From contig JAPEHQ010000002.1 in the NCBI GenBank assembly GCA_027405735.1, positions 1,612,001 to 1,676,000 on the forward strand: 64,000 nucleotides of DNA. Direction: 5' to 3'. The notes beneath the pieces are model-generated. The model worked only from the letters and a program-made list of their open reading frames with translations, was not told where the DNA came from and ran no database searches. Source of the stretch: Mucor racemosus (taxonomy: Eukaryota; Mucoromycota; Mucoromycetes; Mucorales; Mucoraceae). Made by a program: the position numbers and the translations under genes. Numbering within the stretch: position 1 is the stretch's first letter; every line of letters begins with the position of its first letter. Of this stretch, positions 10,803 through 22,659 are shown piece after piece.

Positions 10803-12250
10803 AAAAACATGATGATATTAATAGCATATGGTGAGTGTTTAACATCTAAGTTTGATGAAGAAGTATGCTTTTGAACACGTTTAAAAATCCTGAGGCAAGC
10901 ACAATATCTTGGTCCTTGGTCCTGTAATTTCTATCCATCAAAATGTTGCGATTTCTACCATTACGCAATGAATGCACTTTTTATCTATCTTGAACTCGAT
11001 GTACATTGTTGGATATCAGTTTTTTATCAGCTGCATTTTCTCTAATTCATTAATATCCAGTCATATTGAACGATGATTTGTAGCACTGCCAAAAAAAAAG
11101 AATGAATACTTCAAGATTTCTCTGCATATTAAATCATGCAATTTAGTAGCAATGATTGCAGTTAACTATACTTTTTGGACCTATCAATGTTAATCAGAAT
11201 AATCGGTACTTTCATTTAAAAGTAAGCTCTGCTTTATATATTTACATTCACCCATTCAATAAATGACATTGCATTCATTATCCGTTATACTGTATCAATC
11301 AACCAACTTCATTTTGATTCGATATATTTGACAATAATTAAATGTCTCAATAACACTTGAGCCACCAGGTATTGCCACAAAAAAGTCTCGTACAGGTTCA
11401 TGAAGCACCACAATCTGGATCATTTTTTTATGTTTATTGATATGAGCTCTCACACACATTCATAGACCTCTGTATGAACCGTATCTTTATCGATGCAATT
11501 TAACTGAAATATATTGAACGCCAACATTGTACTTGATAAAATGTCTTGCTTTATTGCAAATCAACATAACTAATTTGATGCTAGTTTCGCATCAGTAGTT
11601 GAATCAGATAAATTTGAGATTAGACGACCCCTTTTAATAGTTTTGTATATCATGAGTTAATAATGGACCGTTATTATAACTACGCTAATCAAGGATGGTG
11701 AGTTAACTCTAATGAGCGAACGAGTTGATGTAGTAACGTAAACAAAATATTAAAATCAAATACAGCAATTGAATGAGTACGAGATGATAAACCATGTAAA
11801 TTACCATAATTAAATTGTCTCAAGCGTTTTGAACTGAATACGCTTTTACTTTTAACCTATAAAAATTGATATATTAGTAAAATCAATTAACAAGTAATTA
11901 TTATGATGTACCTTTGATAGTTGGTAGTGATATACAAGACAACATCTCGTTTTCCTCTTCTTAGCTGTTGGCCACTAAGTGGAAACGAATATTTTTTAGA
12001 AACTAAATATATTAACAAGAGTTTATTCATTCATTTATTCAATTTAAGTAAATAGTATATGCTATACATACTTTTATAATCACCAATTTTTCTGCAGATA
12101 AATATCAATTTTAGACCAAAAAAAGCACTGATTATAACGTAGATTATGGAAAAAAATAACTAAGTCGTCTTGAATGCTTTTTTTGTTCCAAAAAGATATT
12201 ATAACGCGCCCTTAACATTAACAGCTAATAATTCATTTCCAAATAAATTC
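10803..12250. other. Loop of the inverted-repeat element
   Basis: About 1.45 kb of single-copy AT-rich sequence between the arms. I see no transposase, no long open frame and no recognisable protein motif. It could contain further decayed exons of a captured gene, but none could be identified by eye. Confidence 0.5.
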
Positions 12251-14750
12251 AATTGCTGTATTATTAAAAGTCACGTTTTTCATAGCTTATAACAATGACA
12301 ATGATGAGATGTTTCTGATTTTAGATTGACATTATCATAATAAGGTGGGCTGATGATACGTTTGATGCTACTGTAGGTGGAACCAGTTAATTTGATTTAT
12401 CTGATTTGAATGCAAATATCGAGGAACCATTTGTAAGTACTTAAGTTGGTTCTGGTAAAGCTTTGAATAAATTGGCTTGGGACAAAGAGAGTAAAAGGTG
12501 GCAATAGGTTCCAGTGATGGCCACGTTTATGTTTATATTTATGATATTGGAGAGGTAAGATTAAACTCAATTTAAATCACCTCTAGCGCATTAATTATCA
12601 CGTAAGACTATATTATCATCAAATAAACTACCACACAATATTAGCATGTATAAATATTTACAGTAATAAGCTTGAATCAAGTGGGTACAGCATCGTAAAT
12701 TCTTGAAAAAGTTCTCAAGTATTATAAAATCTCTTATTTTTAAGACTCACAAAGCTTATAAGCGGAATATTAATTTCAAAAATTATTTTTGTCCAGATCA
12801 TCAATTTTGACATTTTTTAATTTTTTTTTCTAATTTTGCAAATCTAGAGTTAATTATACCACCAATTACAAAAACAAAAAATATAAGCATATAGAACATT
12901 TACTGCTCTATTTGCTCAATAAAAAATAAAGAATATTTTCATTGCAAAATATTACATGAAAATCCTTTAACCAAAAAACCGTTTTTGGGACAAAAGTAAA
13001 AAGTTTCATTAATTAACATGGAATATTAAGCTTTTATAAATTGCGTATTAGTTATGGCTACAACTTTCTCTCACAATGTAGTCTATTTAAACGTTGATTT
13101 TGGTATCAAAATTTGATTTTTCTGTTTTTTGACCAAAATCATGAGTGTTGGTAAGGATAAAATGAGTCTCGAAAATGTCCGCTACAAAAACTGAATTTTC
13201 AGACCGTACGTGGTTAAATATAAGAAAAGTTAAAAAAAAGAAACGCTTTTTTATTTAAAACTTAGATATACCATAGTATAAGAAACTTAACCATTCAATC
13301 TTGCTATTCTCAATCACGGCATCGCTCTACGGGCTTGCTTTTGCAATTTTTTAATGAATGTATGATATAACAGACGGTCTTTCTGGTGGAAAAATGTATG
13401 TTTCTATTATTATAGTAACTAGTATTGGTGTCGAGCCGGGTTTTGCTAGCCAAATTAACTAGAAGAACAAGCTGGGCTCAACAGCAATCCTAATAGTAAC
13501 AGATATTGCCTATTTTGCTTAGTTTGTAGTTCAGGCGCTGTAACGCTGCTTTTACATTGGCTGAAATGAGCAATTTAGCAAGGTTTTAATTGCGCTAAAT
13601 AATGTAAACCCTTGAAAATCCTTTTATACGTGCGTTGTCTCTCTCTTTTTGTTTTCATATTCCAAGGATATATTCACCGTTTGATAAGGCATATCAAACT
13701 ATTAAGCTGGTACTCTTTCCTTGTATCTGAATACACATTCTAACATAAGGGACTAATGTTTTTAATATAGGTAGCAGTCTATATTAGAGACTGATATTTT
13801 CATTTCACTGAATTCTAAGATCAAATATCATTATTTACTACTGTATTGTTGGACGTATTTCTTGATTATCAGATCAAATCGAAGGGCAATAATATTTATA
13901 TCTACTCAATAAAAAGCTAGAACTGGCTACAAACCCACGAAATGTTCCAGAAAAGTGATAAAATTTCAAATGATATAGAAACAAAAAAAAAAGAATGATC
14001 TAATGTTTTGTTTAATAACCATAGTTTTGATTGTAGCTACTGTATACTTGAAAACAAATTTTTTTACAGCTGACAATCGTAAACTAAAATAGTAAGAAGT
14101 TTAAGAAAGGTTAATTTGTTTAAATTTTATGAGCGATAAAGTAACATATATAATCTTAGATTTCGCTTGCATATAAATTTAAGCAGTGAGTGCTATTTAA
14201 ATTTATACCCGAGAAAAAACCATTGTTGCTGCAAATATTACAGCTACAAACATATTTACAAATGATGACAATCGTAAATATATTGGCTCTTGCATGTATT
14301 GCTCTACACTAACAACGTATTGAATTGTATTACTGTCGATAATCTATATTGTTAATAAAAGCAAATGTAATTTAAAAACACATCATTCCAATAAAAAATG
14401 CAATATAATTTTGAGAACGACACGATGCTCATATGTATACAAATTAATTTGTGCCCATACGATCACCTCATTATGCTCATGGTTAGATTTTATTATCATG
14501 CTCAAATAGGGATAATGATATGCTTATGATGGGCAATTCTACTACTGTATTATGCACACATGGGATTAATGTCATGCACATGGACAGAATCTATAATTCT
14601 GCACATACAGGCTTAGCGTTATTGTGCCCATGTGCATCTTGGTATCTTTTTAGCCATATTCAGTGGGCACAACAGCTAAGGCTATAGTGTGCAGCCCACC
14701 TGGGCACAACGAAATTATCTTGTGTGGCACAGGTTGGCTGTAGTACCTAA
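12251..14750 (-). repeat. Right arm of the long inverted repeat
   Basis: Inverted copy of the left arm, with the same motif-rich outer segment (about 14400-14745), the small hairpin-like unit (13405-13512) and the dynein fragment. Small differences are seen, for example near 14640, where a few bases differ from the mirrored position in the left arm. Confidence 0.9.
12325..12554 (+). pseudogene. Dynein intermediate chain fragment (right arm)
   Basis: A translated stretch resembles the C-terminal WD40 repeats of cytoplasmic dynein intermediate chains. A segment ending FDLSDLNANIEEPF corresponds to the family's LDLWNLN...EVP region, and GSGKALNKLAWDKESKR then AIGSSDGHVYVY correspond to the next strand set ending in YDIGE. 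It begins after a TTTTAG acceptor and ends at a GTAAG donor. One TAA stop and a frameshift (plus a stop-like TAG if read straight through) show that it is broken. Only about 75 codons are present. Family assignment rests on remembered family pattern and should be checked by a protein search. Confidence 0.65.
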
Positions 14751-14760
14751 TAACTTCCAA

Positions 14761-17700
14761 ATATACATGAGAGTAGACACATATTTTTGACATGGTAACC
14801 TCAAAGGGCAGCTTTCACAACCTACTGTGTACCGAGAAAATTATCGTCAAAAATCACCTATTATACTGTAGTAGTTTACTGCGCACTTTTACTGAAACCA
14901 ATTGAAAATGCAATCTTTATAAATACGGCTTCAAGTAAGCTTCCAGCTCTAAAAAGATATAAGTATGAATAAGTACATAAGTACTACATACATTTCAGAT
15001 ATCTACTTCCATGGATCACTTTGTATTCAGTAAGCTTGAACAACAAGTTGATTCCCTGCTATTTTTTACACATGTACTAAGGTCAGAAGTAAGTTCACTT
15101 GTTCTCACCGAATATGAATCCAAATAACCTCCCGTTGCAATATTGCGATAATAGGTAATTCTAGTGTTGATACACAAGATTTCAAAAGGTTTAGCTTCCC
15201 TGAGTTACTGTGGAAACAGAGAAATGAAAATGTATATATACTTATTTAGACTTTATTTTGTATTATCGATTGTTTCAGATATTCTTTGAATTCTTCTATA
15301 AAATCAAATAATGGTTCGAAATTCAATTTTAAAGTTGCACTTAATACGCAGTAAATGTACAAATAATATATGTTTATTTCATTAGTTAACTGCTATTTTT
15401 GAAGGATTTTTACACAGGTTTCGACATGAAACCTCTCTTCCTCTACCTAAAAAAAAGTAAAGCAACTGGAAAAATGCTTGCAATCAATAAATGTTGATCC
15501 AAATGGGCTGCAAGTTTCAAAATATATACTACCGCTCTAACAGTATCTAGTGGTATAACGTTAGCATCCCATTGATTTGCTGATTAAATCGTAGGAATCA
15601 AGCACCCACTTTTCCCTTGTAGGTTTTGTGTCTTTGCAGATCACTCTGTTAATTTAAATTCCAGCCATACAGTAGTATGATATGTCAATTGAAAACGAAT
15701 GTTTATTAACAAAAAGTAAAGTAATAAATGTGAGCTATTTATCACTCTTTGAATATTCGTTTTTGCTTAGAAAGATATGTATATAGCGCTTCGGATACTG
15801 ACCATCGGTCGGAAATTATAGCTTTCATAAGTTGTTTTGGGTTGCTTAAACTTAAAATCCGTTGTTGCGTACTATTTTGTAGTAGAAATGTTGTTGAGCC
15901 GAGCCTGTATTAATAAATTTGGCGGGCAATACCTGGCTCAACAATAATACTATTCTGTAGAATGCGTTTCAGATTTCCTTTAAAAACTGATAAAAAAGCA
16001 ACCTCTTGCGATTTGAAATTGAATTTTGAGGCAGCCTTAAATGGGCATTGATCAGCCATATATTATTCTTGTGATTTCATCAGAAAAAATTGTGCTTGAG
16101 GGAGGAGTATTTTAAAAAACTTATTTGAAATATCTTTTCGAGGCTGAGAGAACAACGTTCGATAATTAATTTTTCATGATACGCTTATCCGAATGATCTT
16201 AAATTTTATTAAAAAAATAGCCATACAAACCCTGTATTATCGTTTAAAACTTCAACTTTTATGATTTGTTGTAGCATACTTTATCAAAATAAAAAACGCA
16301 CCCTTTTGTAGAGCTTTTGGCCGTTCTAAATTGTATGCTTCAGGTTTACAAGAAAAAAAAAAAAAAAGATAAATTATTTTTTTTAAAAAAAATAAGAATT
16401 GAATAAGGCTATCACCCTGCTGTAATTTCTTTAAATAGTCATTGCTTTTGAATAAGTTGGTTTGAAATACAAATAAGCTCAAACTATGCAGGCATGTAGG
16501 CTTTGTAAACATATACTAATGGTCCAAATATCAGCGTTCACGAATTGTTTTGAGCTGTTTACATCCGAACTTCGCTGTCTTGCTCTAATGCACCAAATGC
16601 TAATTCATGCTGATTTTGCGAAACATGCATAAAAAGGCTGATTTGACATCAATCGAGCGTTATATTTACAAAGGAAGTTTAATACAAAATACTTGTCCAA
16701 CGAGGATCAGCGAACATTAACAAATACCAATTTTAAGTTACAAACAAGAAGTATCGGAAGAGTACCTGAAAAACAACAGTATTCTATGTGTTAGATTATA
16801 TACATTAGTATGGCTTACCATTGTTCCGCACTTAAACCCAGATTAATTTACGCCACGATAGCTACTTCGAAATTAGTTATATAATACTTGTTTTGGGTAT
16901 TTTATTGCCGCACATTCAGTTGAATACCATAACAAGAATATGCATGATATCATGTAGATATCCAACAGTTAGTATTTAGAATACACATCTTTATATTTAC
17001 TTTCTCTGATAGGTCACTAGTTATTGATTCTCAACGAAAAAAGAAAAGATATTTACATTCACGCATGATTAATTAAGATTTAATAGTTTTATTCATGTGA
17101 GTACCGCGAAGCAAGTAAAAGGTTAAAGCCTGTTATGATAGTATCTGTATTGCATGTATTCGTATTTATCAGACCATTTAGAGCTTTGCCAACGATGTTA
17201 CAGTTTATATAATATATATACAAAAAATTACACGCCACCTGCTGAGCATCTTTGTGAAAATTTTGGAATCAGTATTATCATTACTTTTACTTGGTAGAAA
17301 ATTGAAAACCCCATTTACAAGAACAAACAAATCATGATTTAAGCACGTGTTGTTGTTTATATAGTTTTAAGTATTTTTTTTACCTATTATTTTGATGCGT
17401 AACTGATTTGAGATCTAATAAAAAAAACTGTAAAATATGAAACGTTTGAATTGCAGAAGGATTTCAGATCTATTTCTGTACATTTGTATACCTTGCCTCA
17501 ATCCATGTCGTATAAATACATTCGCAGTCAAAATCAAAAAACTATAATATTTTGTTCTCAATAAATGGTGGTACCTGATACACAGCTGTATGATGCTTGC
17601 AATAAAAGACTGAATCAGTAAGCTGTCCGACGACATGATAGTACTATAGTTATTGGTATCTGAAGTGTTCTAGTATGAGTTAATTCCAGATCAAGTACGA

Positions 17701-18239
17701 TATGATGCAGAAACGTTGTATAGCTATACTCAAAATATCAAATGATATGATAATATATACGAGTGCGCTGAGTGTATAAGCTTGTTCCTGAATATTCTCC
17801 CCCACTTTTACCGTTGACATTACTGAGTGTTATTGGTGTAACACTGCTAAGCCGTGTTGGTATATTTATAACTATTAGATTAATCAATGAGTGCTACAGT
17901 AGTAAACCAGATCACAGCAGCGAGTAATTATATATAAGAAAGTGTAACCAAAGTTTAATGTCTATTAAACTGAGGCGTTTTATTCTTTTATCCGCCACTA
18001 TTTAACAATTTCGTACGACTAACATAGCTAATAAGCTTGATGAATTATTTTTAGATCTCCCATGTTACTTTTTGTAACAATACAGAAACAAATATCATAT
18101 ATATTTTTATAGATATTTTCTCTTTGATATAGTACACTTTTATCTTTTCTTTATTAACTCAATTAGTCAGATTTTCGCTTTATTGAAATAAACAAAAAAA
18201 AACTTCTTGATTCAAATAGAATATTTTTATTCAGTACAA
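14761..18239. other. Gene-free AT-rich region
   Basis: About 3.5 kb without a supportable gene. Short open frames are low complexity. A diverged copy of the small hairpin-like repeat lies at 15870-15965. Poly-A/T runs occur near 16350-16390. The last few hundred bases upstream of 18240 contain TATA-rich stretches that could serve as promoter for the next gene. Confidence 0.45.
15870..15965. repeat. Third copy of the small hairpin-like repeat
   Basis: TTGTTGAGCCGAGC and CCTGGCTCAACAATA form near-perfect inverted ends around ~30 nt. TACTATTTTGTAG and TACTATTCTGTAG lie just outside as direct repeats. It is related to the unit in both arms of the 8.3-14.75 kb element, so this unit exists independently of that element. 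Confidence 0.5.
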
Positions 18240-19157
18240 ATGCAGCAGCCGCAAGAGCAGCAACAGCGACGAGAACAGCGACGAGAACAACAAAGAAAAG
18301 TAATCGCCCCACCTACTACAAACAAAAACCGACCGAAATCAAGTTTCCTATCTTGGATCCTCAATAGCAGCACAGATAAGAGCGCTTCTTCTCACCCCTC
18401 CTCGGCCTTGACAACTATTATTCCAGATGAAATACATAATAACCGTAGTAACTCAATAGAAAATAGTAGACTCAGCAAAAATCAATATATAAATACTAAA
18501 TTAGAGTTACCAGATGATGTTGATAAGACCCAGTCATATGCAAATACAGAATATGCCTATAAAAGAAATATTAATAGTGTGACGAAAAGAGAATCTACTA
18601 CGATAATTCCTTGTTCTGAAGCAACTGCAGTTGCAAGTTATCAGCAAGTTCAGATACCAGATCGCCGCCAAAGTCATTTATATGCTCCTTTCCATGACAC
18701 TGAAAAAGAAGAAGAAGAAGTAGAAGAAACAACAACATTATTTGACTATAAACATAGATCATACTATACAAGCCAGCTCTCTCCTACAATCAATGTGATA
18801 GATGTTACATCTAGCAATTCCACAACTCTAACAAGATCAGCCACATGGCAACCATCTTCATCTTCGTCGCAGTTGCCACCATCATCTCAGTTATTATCAC
18901 CACTACCACCATCACCATCACCACCGCCATTACCGCGACACAGCTATCTTGCTTCTCCAACAGGGGCAGCAGAAAACATGATACCAGCTAGGAGAACAAG
19001 TAGAAATTACAGTGAAGATCCAGAAATTCAAGCTAAATTAAATGCTGTCCTCAATAGTGAAAAAGCAACTTATTTATCTCATGTGATTCAAAATAATAAT
19101 TTAAGCAATACAAATATGTACCGTCGCTCAACTACGCCCAAAAGTCGAAAACTATGA
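18240..19157 (+). CDS. Low-complexity protein of unknown function
   Basis: 305 residues from the first ATG of the frame at 18240; the frame is open slightly further upstream but without an ATG. I do not recognise it. The N-terminus is Gln/Arg-rich, the middle is Ser/Thr-rich with an acidic Glu run near residue 165, and a Pro/Ser tract (about residues 210-240) is followed by a basic RRTSRNYS segment and a C-terminal stretch (PEIQAKLNAVLNSEKATYL) that may be helical. No signal peptide or membrane segment. Ser/Thr and Arg content suggests a disordered, perhaps phosphorylated, regulatory protein, which is inference. No intron is needed. It could be a lineage-specific gene. Confidence 0.6.
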   Translation: MQQPQEQQQRREQRREQQRKVIAPPTTNKNRPKSSFLSWILNSSTDKSASSHPSSALTTIIPDEIHNNRSNSIENSRLSKNQYINTKLELPDDVDKTQSYANTEYAYKRNINSVTKRESTTIIPCSEATAVASYQQVQIPDRRQSHLYAPFHDTEKEEEEVEETTTLFDYKHRSYYTSQLSPTINVIDVTSSNSTTLTRSATWQPSSSSSQLPPSSQLLSPLPPSPSPPPLPRHSYLASPTGAAENMIPARRTSRNYSEDPEIQAKLNAVLNSEKATYLSHVIQNNNLSNTNMYRRSTTPKSRKL

Positions 19158-20764
19158 TTCTTTATATAAATTTATTTTTAATCTGGAAGCTTTTTTGTGT
19201 TCTTGAGCACTATTTTATGTCGCATATTACTATTTGAGTGTAATTGAATATAAATATTGTGTAATGATTTGCGTTGAAACTTTAATCTATAAACATCGAA
19301 GCATACGTAAGTTTTATCTTGTTTCGTGGTATTATGCTGGCTGTCTATACTTTTATTATTATGTTGTTAAAAAGGCGATTATGGTCATGTCTCTCGTGTA
19401 TAATCAAATTCACATTGATTAGCACAATTCTTGGCCTTTTGCATTAATGTAGCAAATCAGTCTACAATGAGAGCTTAATATAGTTTATATACATACATTA
19501 TATACTATTATTCTATAGCAAGAGCAAAGTGATTTTGGTATATGAAAACTTTGACAAAAAGGCAAAATACACAACAAACTATATTATTATAGGCGTAAAA
19601 ATTTGGTCGATTTCAAATGAATTTGATTTAATTTTGTTATTAAAACTCACATTAAAAAAATGGAATATTATACCCAAATATATATTTATTAAATACCATC
19701 AACGAAATAAAAAAGATAATCATTTTTGAAATAGAAATAATCCTTTGAAGAAAAGAGTTTCATGAAAATAAAAACCTTAAATTTTAAACTATATTTGAAA
19801 TCATTATTTTCAGACAGATTACTTTTTCATCGTTTCGATATCCAGAAAATGTTCATGTACAAATCCGTTAGTACTCTATTTGGCCAAATTAATTCCACCG
19901 TGATTAAACAATTTATCAAAATGCTATCTTCAAAAAATAGTTTTTTAGTTTTTTGAAGGAAAGTCAAAATTTTGAATAAACAACTCTCAATTTAACAGTT
20001 GAATATAATAGAAATCAATTTTAGGAACAATCCGTATTAATATTCATCATAGTAAAAAATGTTAATTTTGCTGCGAAAACTTGCGATTAGTGATTTTTCC
20101 AATTTTTTCCTTATGATATCTCGTCTGAAAATGACAAAAATCATCAGTTTTTTTGTAATCCCAAAAATGTCAGAATATTGTATAGATTCATCAAACTATG
20201 CTTTGAGAATATGTAGTGGCATATTTTGAGCGATTTTAAGCAACCGGCGGTCGTGTAACTGGTCAAAATGTCATTTTCCAGAATTTGCATAGCCCGCATT
20301 AAGTCGAGTCTTCTACATATGTTCTTCACAACCGATTACCGAAAAAGAAATTGAATAGTAAAATTGACATCTTTGGAAACCTATTTCAACAAAAAAAACC
20401 AGGTTTTAGCATAACTAAAGGGGCTCAATAAATTCTTGAAATCTAAATCTTGCCTTATTTGGAGAATTTCTCTATTCAAAAAAAGTTTGGATCTGGAGAG
20501 ATTTTACAAGCAATAACACAAGATATCGCTTTATTCTCTCAAGCAGTATATAGTTCAGCATCCAGTGATTGATTTTTTGAATGTATAGAATGAACGTTGA
20601 GGTTGAATAGAAGGCCTTTTACAGTAATACCTTTGAAATGTGGCGTTGATAGGATTTTTTCGTGACCTTTTATCGTAAGCCAAAAGAGAAAAAAAAATGG
20701 TAGTTTTGCTTGGATATAGCTGTTTGTTTTAACAGTAAACCACACAATATTATAGACACACAAA
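19158..20764. other. Intergenic AT-rich sequence
   Basis: Downstream of the low-complexity gene and upstream of UTP15. Several short open frames run through very AT-rich sequence, but none has a plausible protein composition or motif. No repeat shared with the rest of the window was noticed. Confidence 0.45.
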
Positions 20765-22455
20765 ATGGATTATCAGAAAACTGTTGTTAAAAAGTACGCC
20801 AAAGTACACAGCTCAAAAAACACTGCCGAGGCAAAATATTGGAAGCGATTCAAGGTATACTTTTGATGATTTATAATTGATGATTTGTGTCAAAACTAAA
20901 TGTTTTCTTCGTTGTTTAGTCGCCCATTGTCATTAAGGAATTCGCTAGTGTTTCTTCTATTTTCTTTTCACCAGTTGCACCATACGATTTTGCAGTTACT
21001 TCATCAACTCGTGTACAAATTTATTCCTCTAAAACCCATCAACCCAAGAAAACCATTTCTCGATTTAAAGACATTGCTTATTCAGGTAGCTTTCGTCAAG
21101 ATGGTAAATTGATCGTTGCAGGTGATGCTACTGGTCTCGTACAGATGTTTGATGGTGGTTCTCGTGCTATTTTGAGATCTTTCAAAGCACACAATTTGTA
21201 AGTTTCTGTATAATTATATTTTACATTTAGATATTAAAATCTTTGTAATTTTAGACCTACACAAGTAACACAATTCTCTACCAACAAATCCAATATTTTA
21301 TCTGCATCAGACGATAAAACTGTTCGCATTTGGGATATTCCATCTGGAGAAAGTGTTAATGTGTTTGAGGAACATGACGATTATGTTAGAGCTGGTGTAG
21401 TTAGTCAAGATAACCCTAATTTGTTTGTTAGTGGTTCATACGATCAAACAGTTAAATTATGGGATATGAGACAAAGTGGAAGTGTAATGACAATGAACCA
21501 TGGAGCACCTGTTGAATCGCTTTTAATTTACCCTAACGGAGGAGCTGTTATTTCATCTGGTGGACCAGTTATTAAAGTATGGGATATATTGAGTGGCGGA
21601 CGTTGCATGCACACCTTGGGTAATCACCAAAAGACAGTTACCAGCATGTGCTTTGATGGATCAGCATCTCGTTTGGTGACAGGTTCACTAGATCAACATG
21701 TCAAGATTTATGATGTTCAAGATTATAAGGTTGTACACAGCGTTAAATATCCTGCTCCTATTTTGAGTGTTGGACTTTCACCTGATGATACCCATCTTGC
21801 AGCTGGTATGTCAAATGGTTTATTATCCATTCGTCAACGTCAAATCAAATCATCCGAGAAAGCAATAAAGAAACAAAATCAAGATTATATTCGAGCAGGT
21901 ACATACAAATACTTTATGCGTGGACAATCAAATACTGCAGCCAAGGATGATTTTGTTGTGGAACATACAAAGAGACAAAGATTGAAGAAATATGATCAAT
22001 TTATGAAGGTTTTCCAATACTCAAATGCTTTGGATGAAGTTTTACGAGTCAGTATTCAAACACCTGTTGTAGTTGCTGCAGTGCTTCAAGAATTAATTCA
22101 TCGTGATGGTCTGAAACAAGCAATTACAGGTCGTGATGATGTTTCATTAGAACCTTTAATGCGTTTCTTAATTAGAAATATCCATCATCCTAGATTTACA
22201 AATTTACTTGTCGATGTATCCGAAGCTGTTATTGGTAAGTTTTCGTATATGATTGAATATAACATGTTATTGACTGTTCAATTTGTAGATTGTTATACTC
22301 GTGTATTCGGTCAATCTCCACTCATCGACGACCTTTTATCTCGTTTAACAGTTAAAGTTAAACAAGAAATTCAACTTCAAAAAGACCTTATTGAAACTAT
22401 GGCAACTTTAGATATGCTTTTTACTAAATCAGGTTCTGCCATTGTTAATAAATAA
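20765..22455 (+). CDS. UTP15: UTP15-type WD40 protein, SSU processome
   Basis: Spliced gene of about 504 residues; yeast and human UTP15 are 513 and 518. Exons 20765-20854, 20920-21197, 21255-22234 and 22289-22455 join in phase and have GT-AG introns. It starts MDYQKTVVKKY. The WD40 propeller covers roughly residues 40-330, with repeats ending in VRIWDI, VKLWDM, IKVWDI and VKIYDV. The C-terminal UTP15 domain follows (ALDEVLRVS, HHPRFTNLLVDVSE, FGQSPLIDDLL). In the family, UTP15 belongs to the t-UTP/UTPA module in the nucleolus, which links rDNA transcription to early 18S processing. The last intron is 54 nt, a multiple of three with no in-frame stop, so an unspliced message would still be read through. 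Confidence 0.93.
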
Positions 22456-22659
22456 TAAAATAAACTATTTTTTGCATTATGTACACACGCTTCAAATTTT
22501 TCTTTTAGTCATGCCAAATTCTTCATGTGAAATGCCCTGTTTTTCGGACATTCAAGCCATTATTTGGTGTGAATTGTATATATATATGACAAAGATAATT
22601 TACTTGTTTTTTTTCCCACTTTCCTTTCTTCTCTTATAAAGAATAATTACAAATAAGAA

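Larger units (their letters stand above)
8281..14750. mobile_element. 6.47 kb long-terminal-inverted-repeat element (Pack-MULE/foldback-like)
   Basis: The two ends are inverted copies of each other over ~2.5 kb (left 8281-10802, right 12251-14750) around a 1448 bp loop. The direct repeat TAACTTCCAA flanks the structure at 8271-8280 and 14751-14760, as expected for a 10 bp target-site duplication. The arms differ by scattered substitutions and small indels, so this is unlikely to be a simple assembly fold-back. No transposase was found, so it would be non-autonomous. Duplications of 8-11 bp and long terminal inverted repeats are typical of Mutator-like elements, which are also known to capture gene pieces. 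The right tip carries about six extra bases relative to the left. Confidence 0.75.

Noticed and set aside
8281..14750. Assembly fold-back artefact
   Set aside because: The arms differ by substitutions and indels, and the loop is single-copy, so an artificial mirror of one sequence is unlikely, although long reads should confirm.
16252..16512. 86-codon minus-strand frame in the 14.8-18.2 kb gap
   Set aside because: Translation is dominated by poly-A/T-derived F, L and K runs and has no motif.
8505..17900. Recurring TACAGTAGT / ACTACTGTA words across 8.5-18 kb
   Set aside because: About ten occurrences, many simply mirrored by the palindrome. No consistent spacing or context to support a function.
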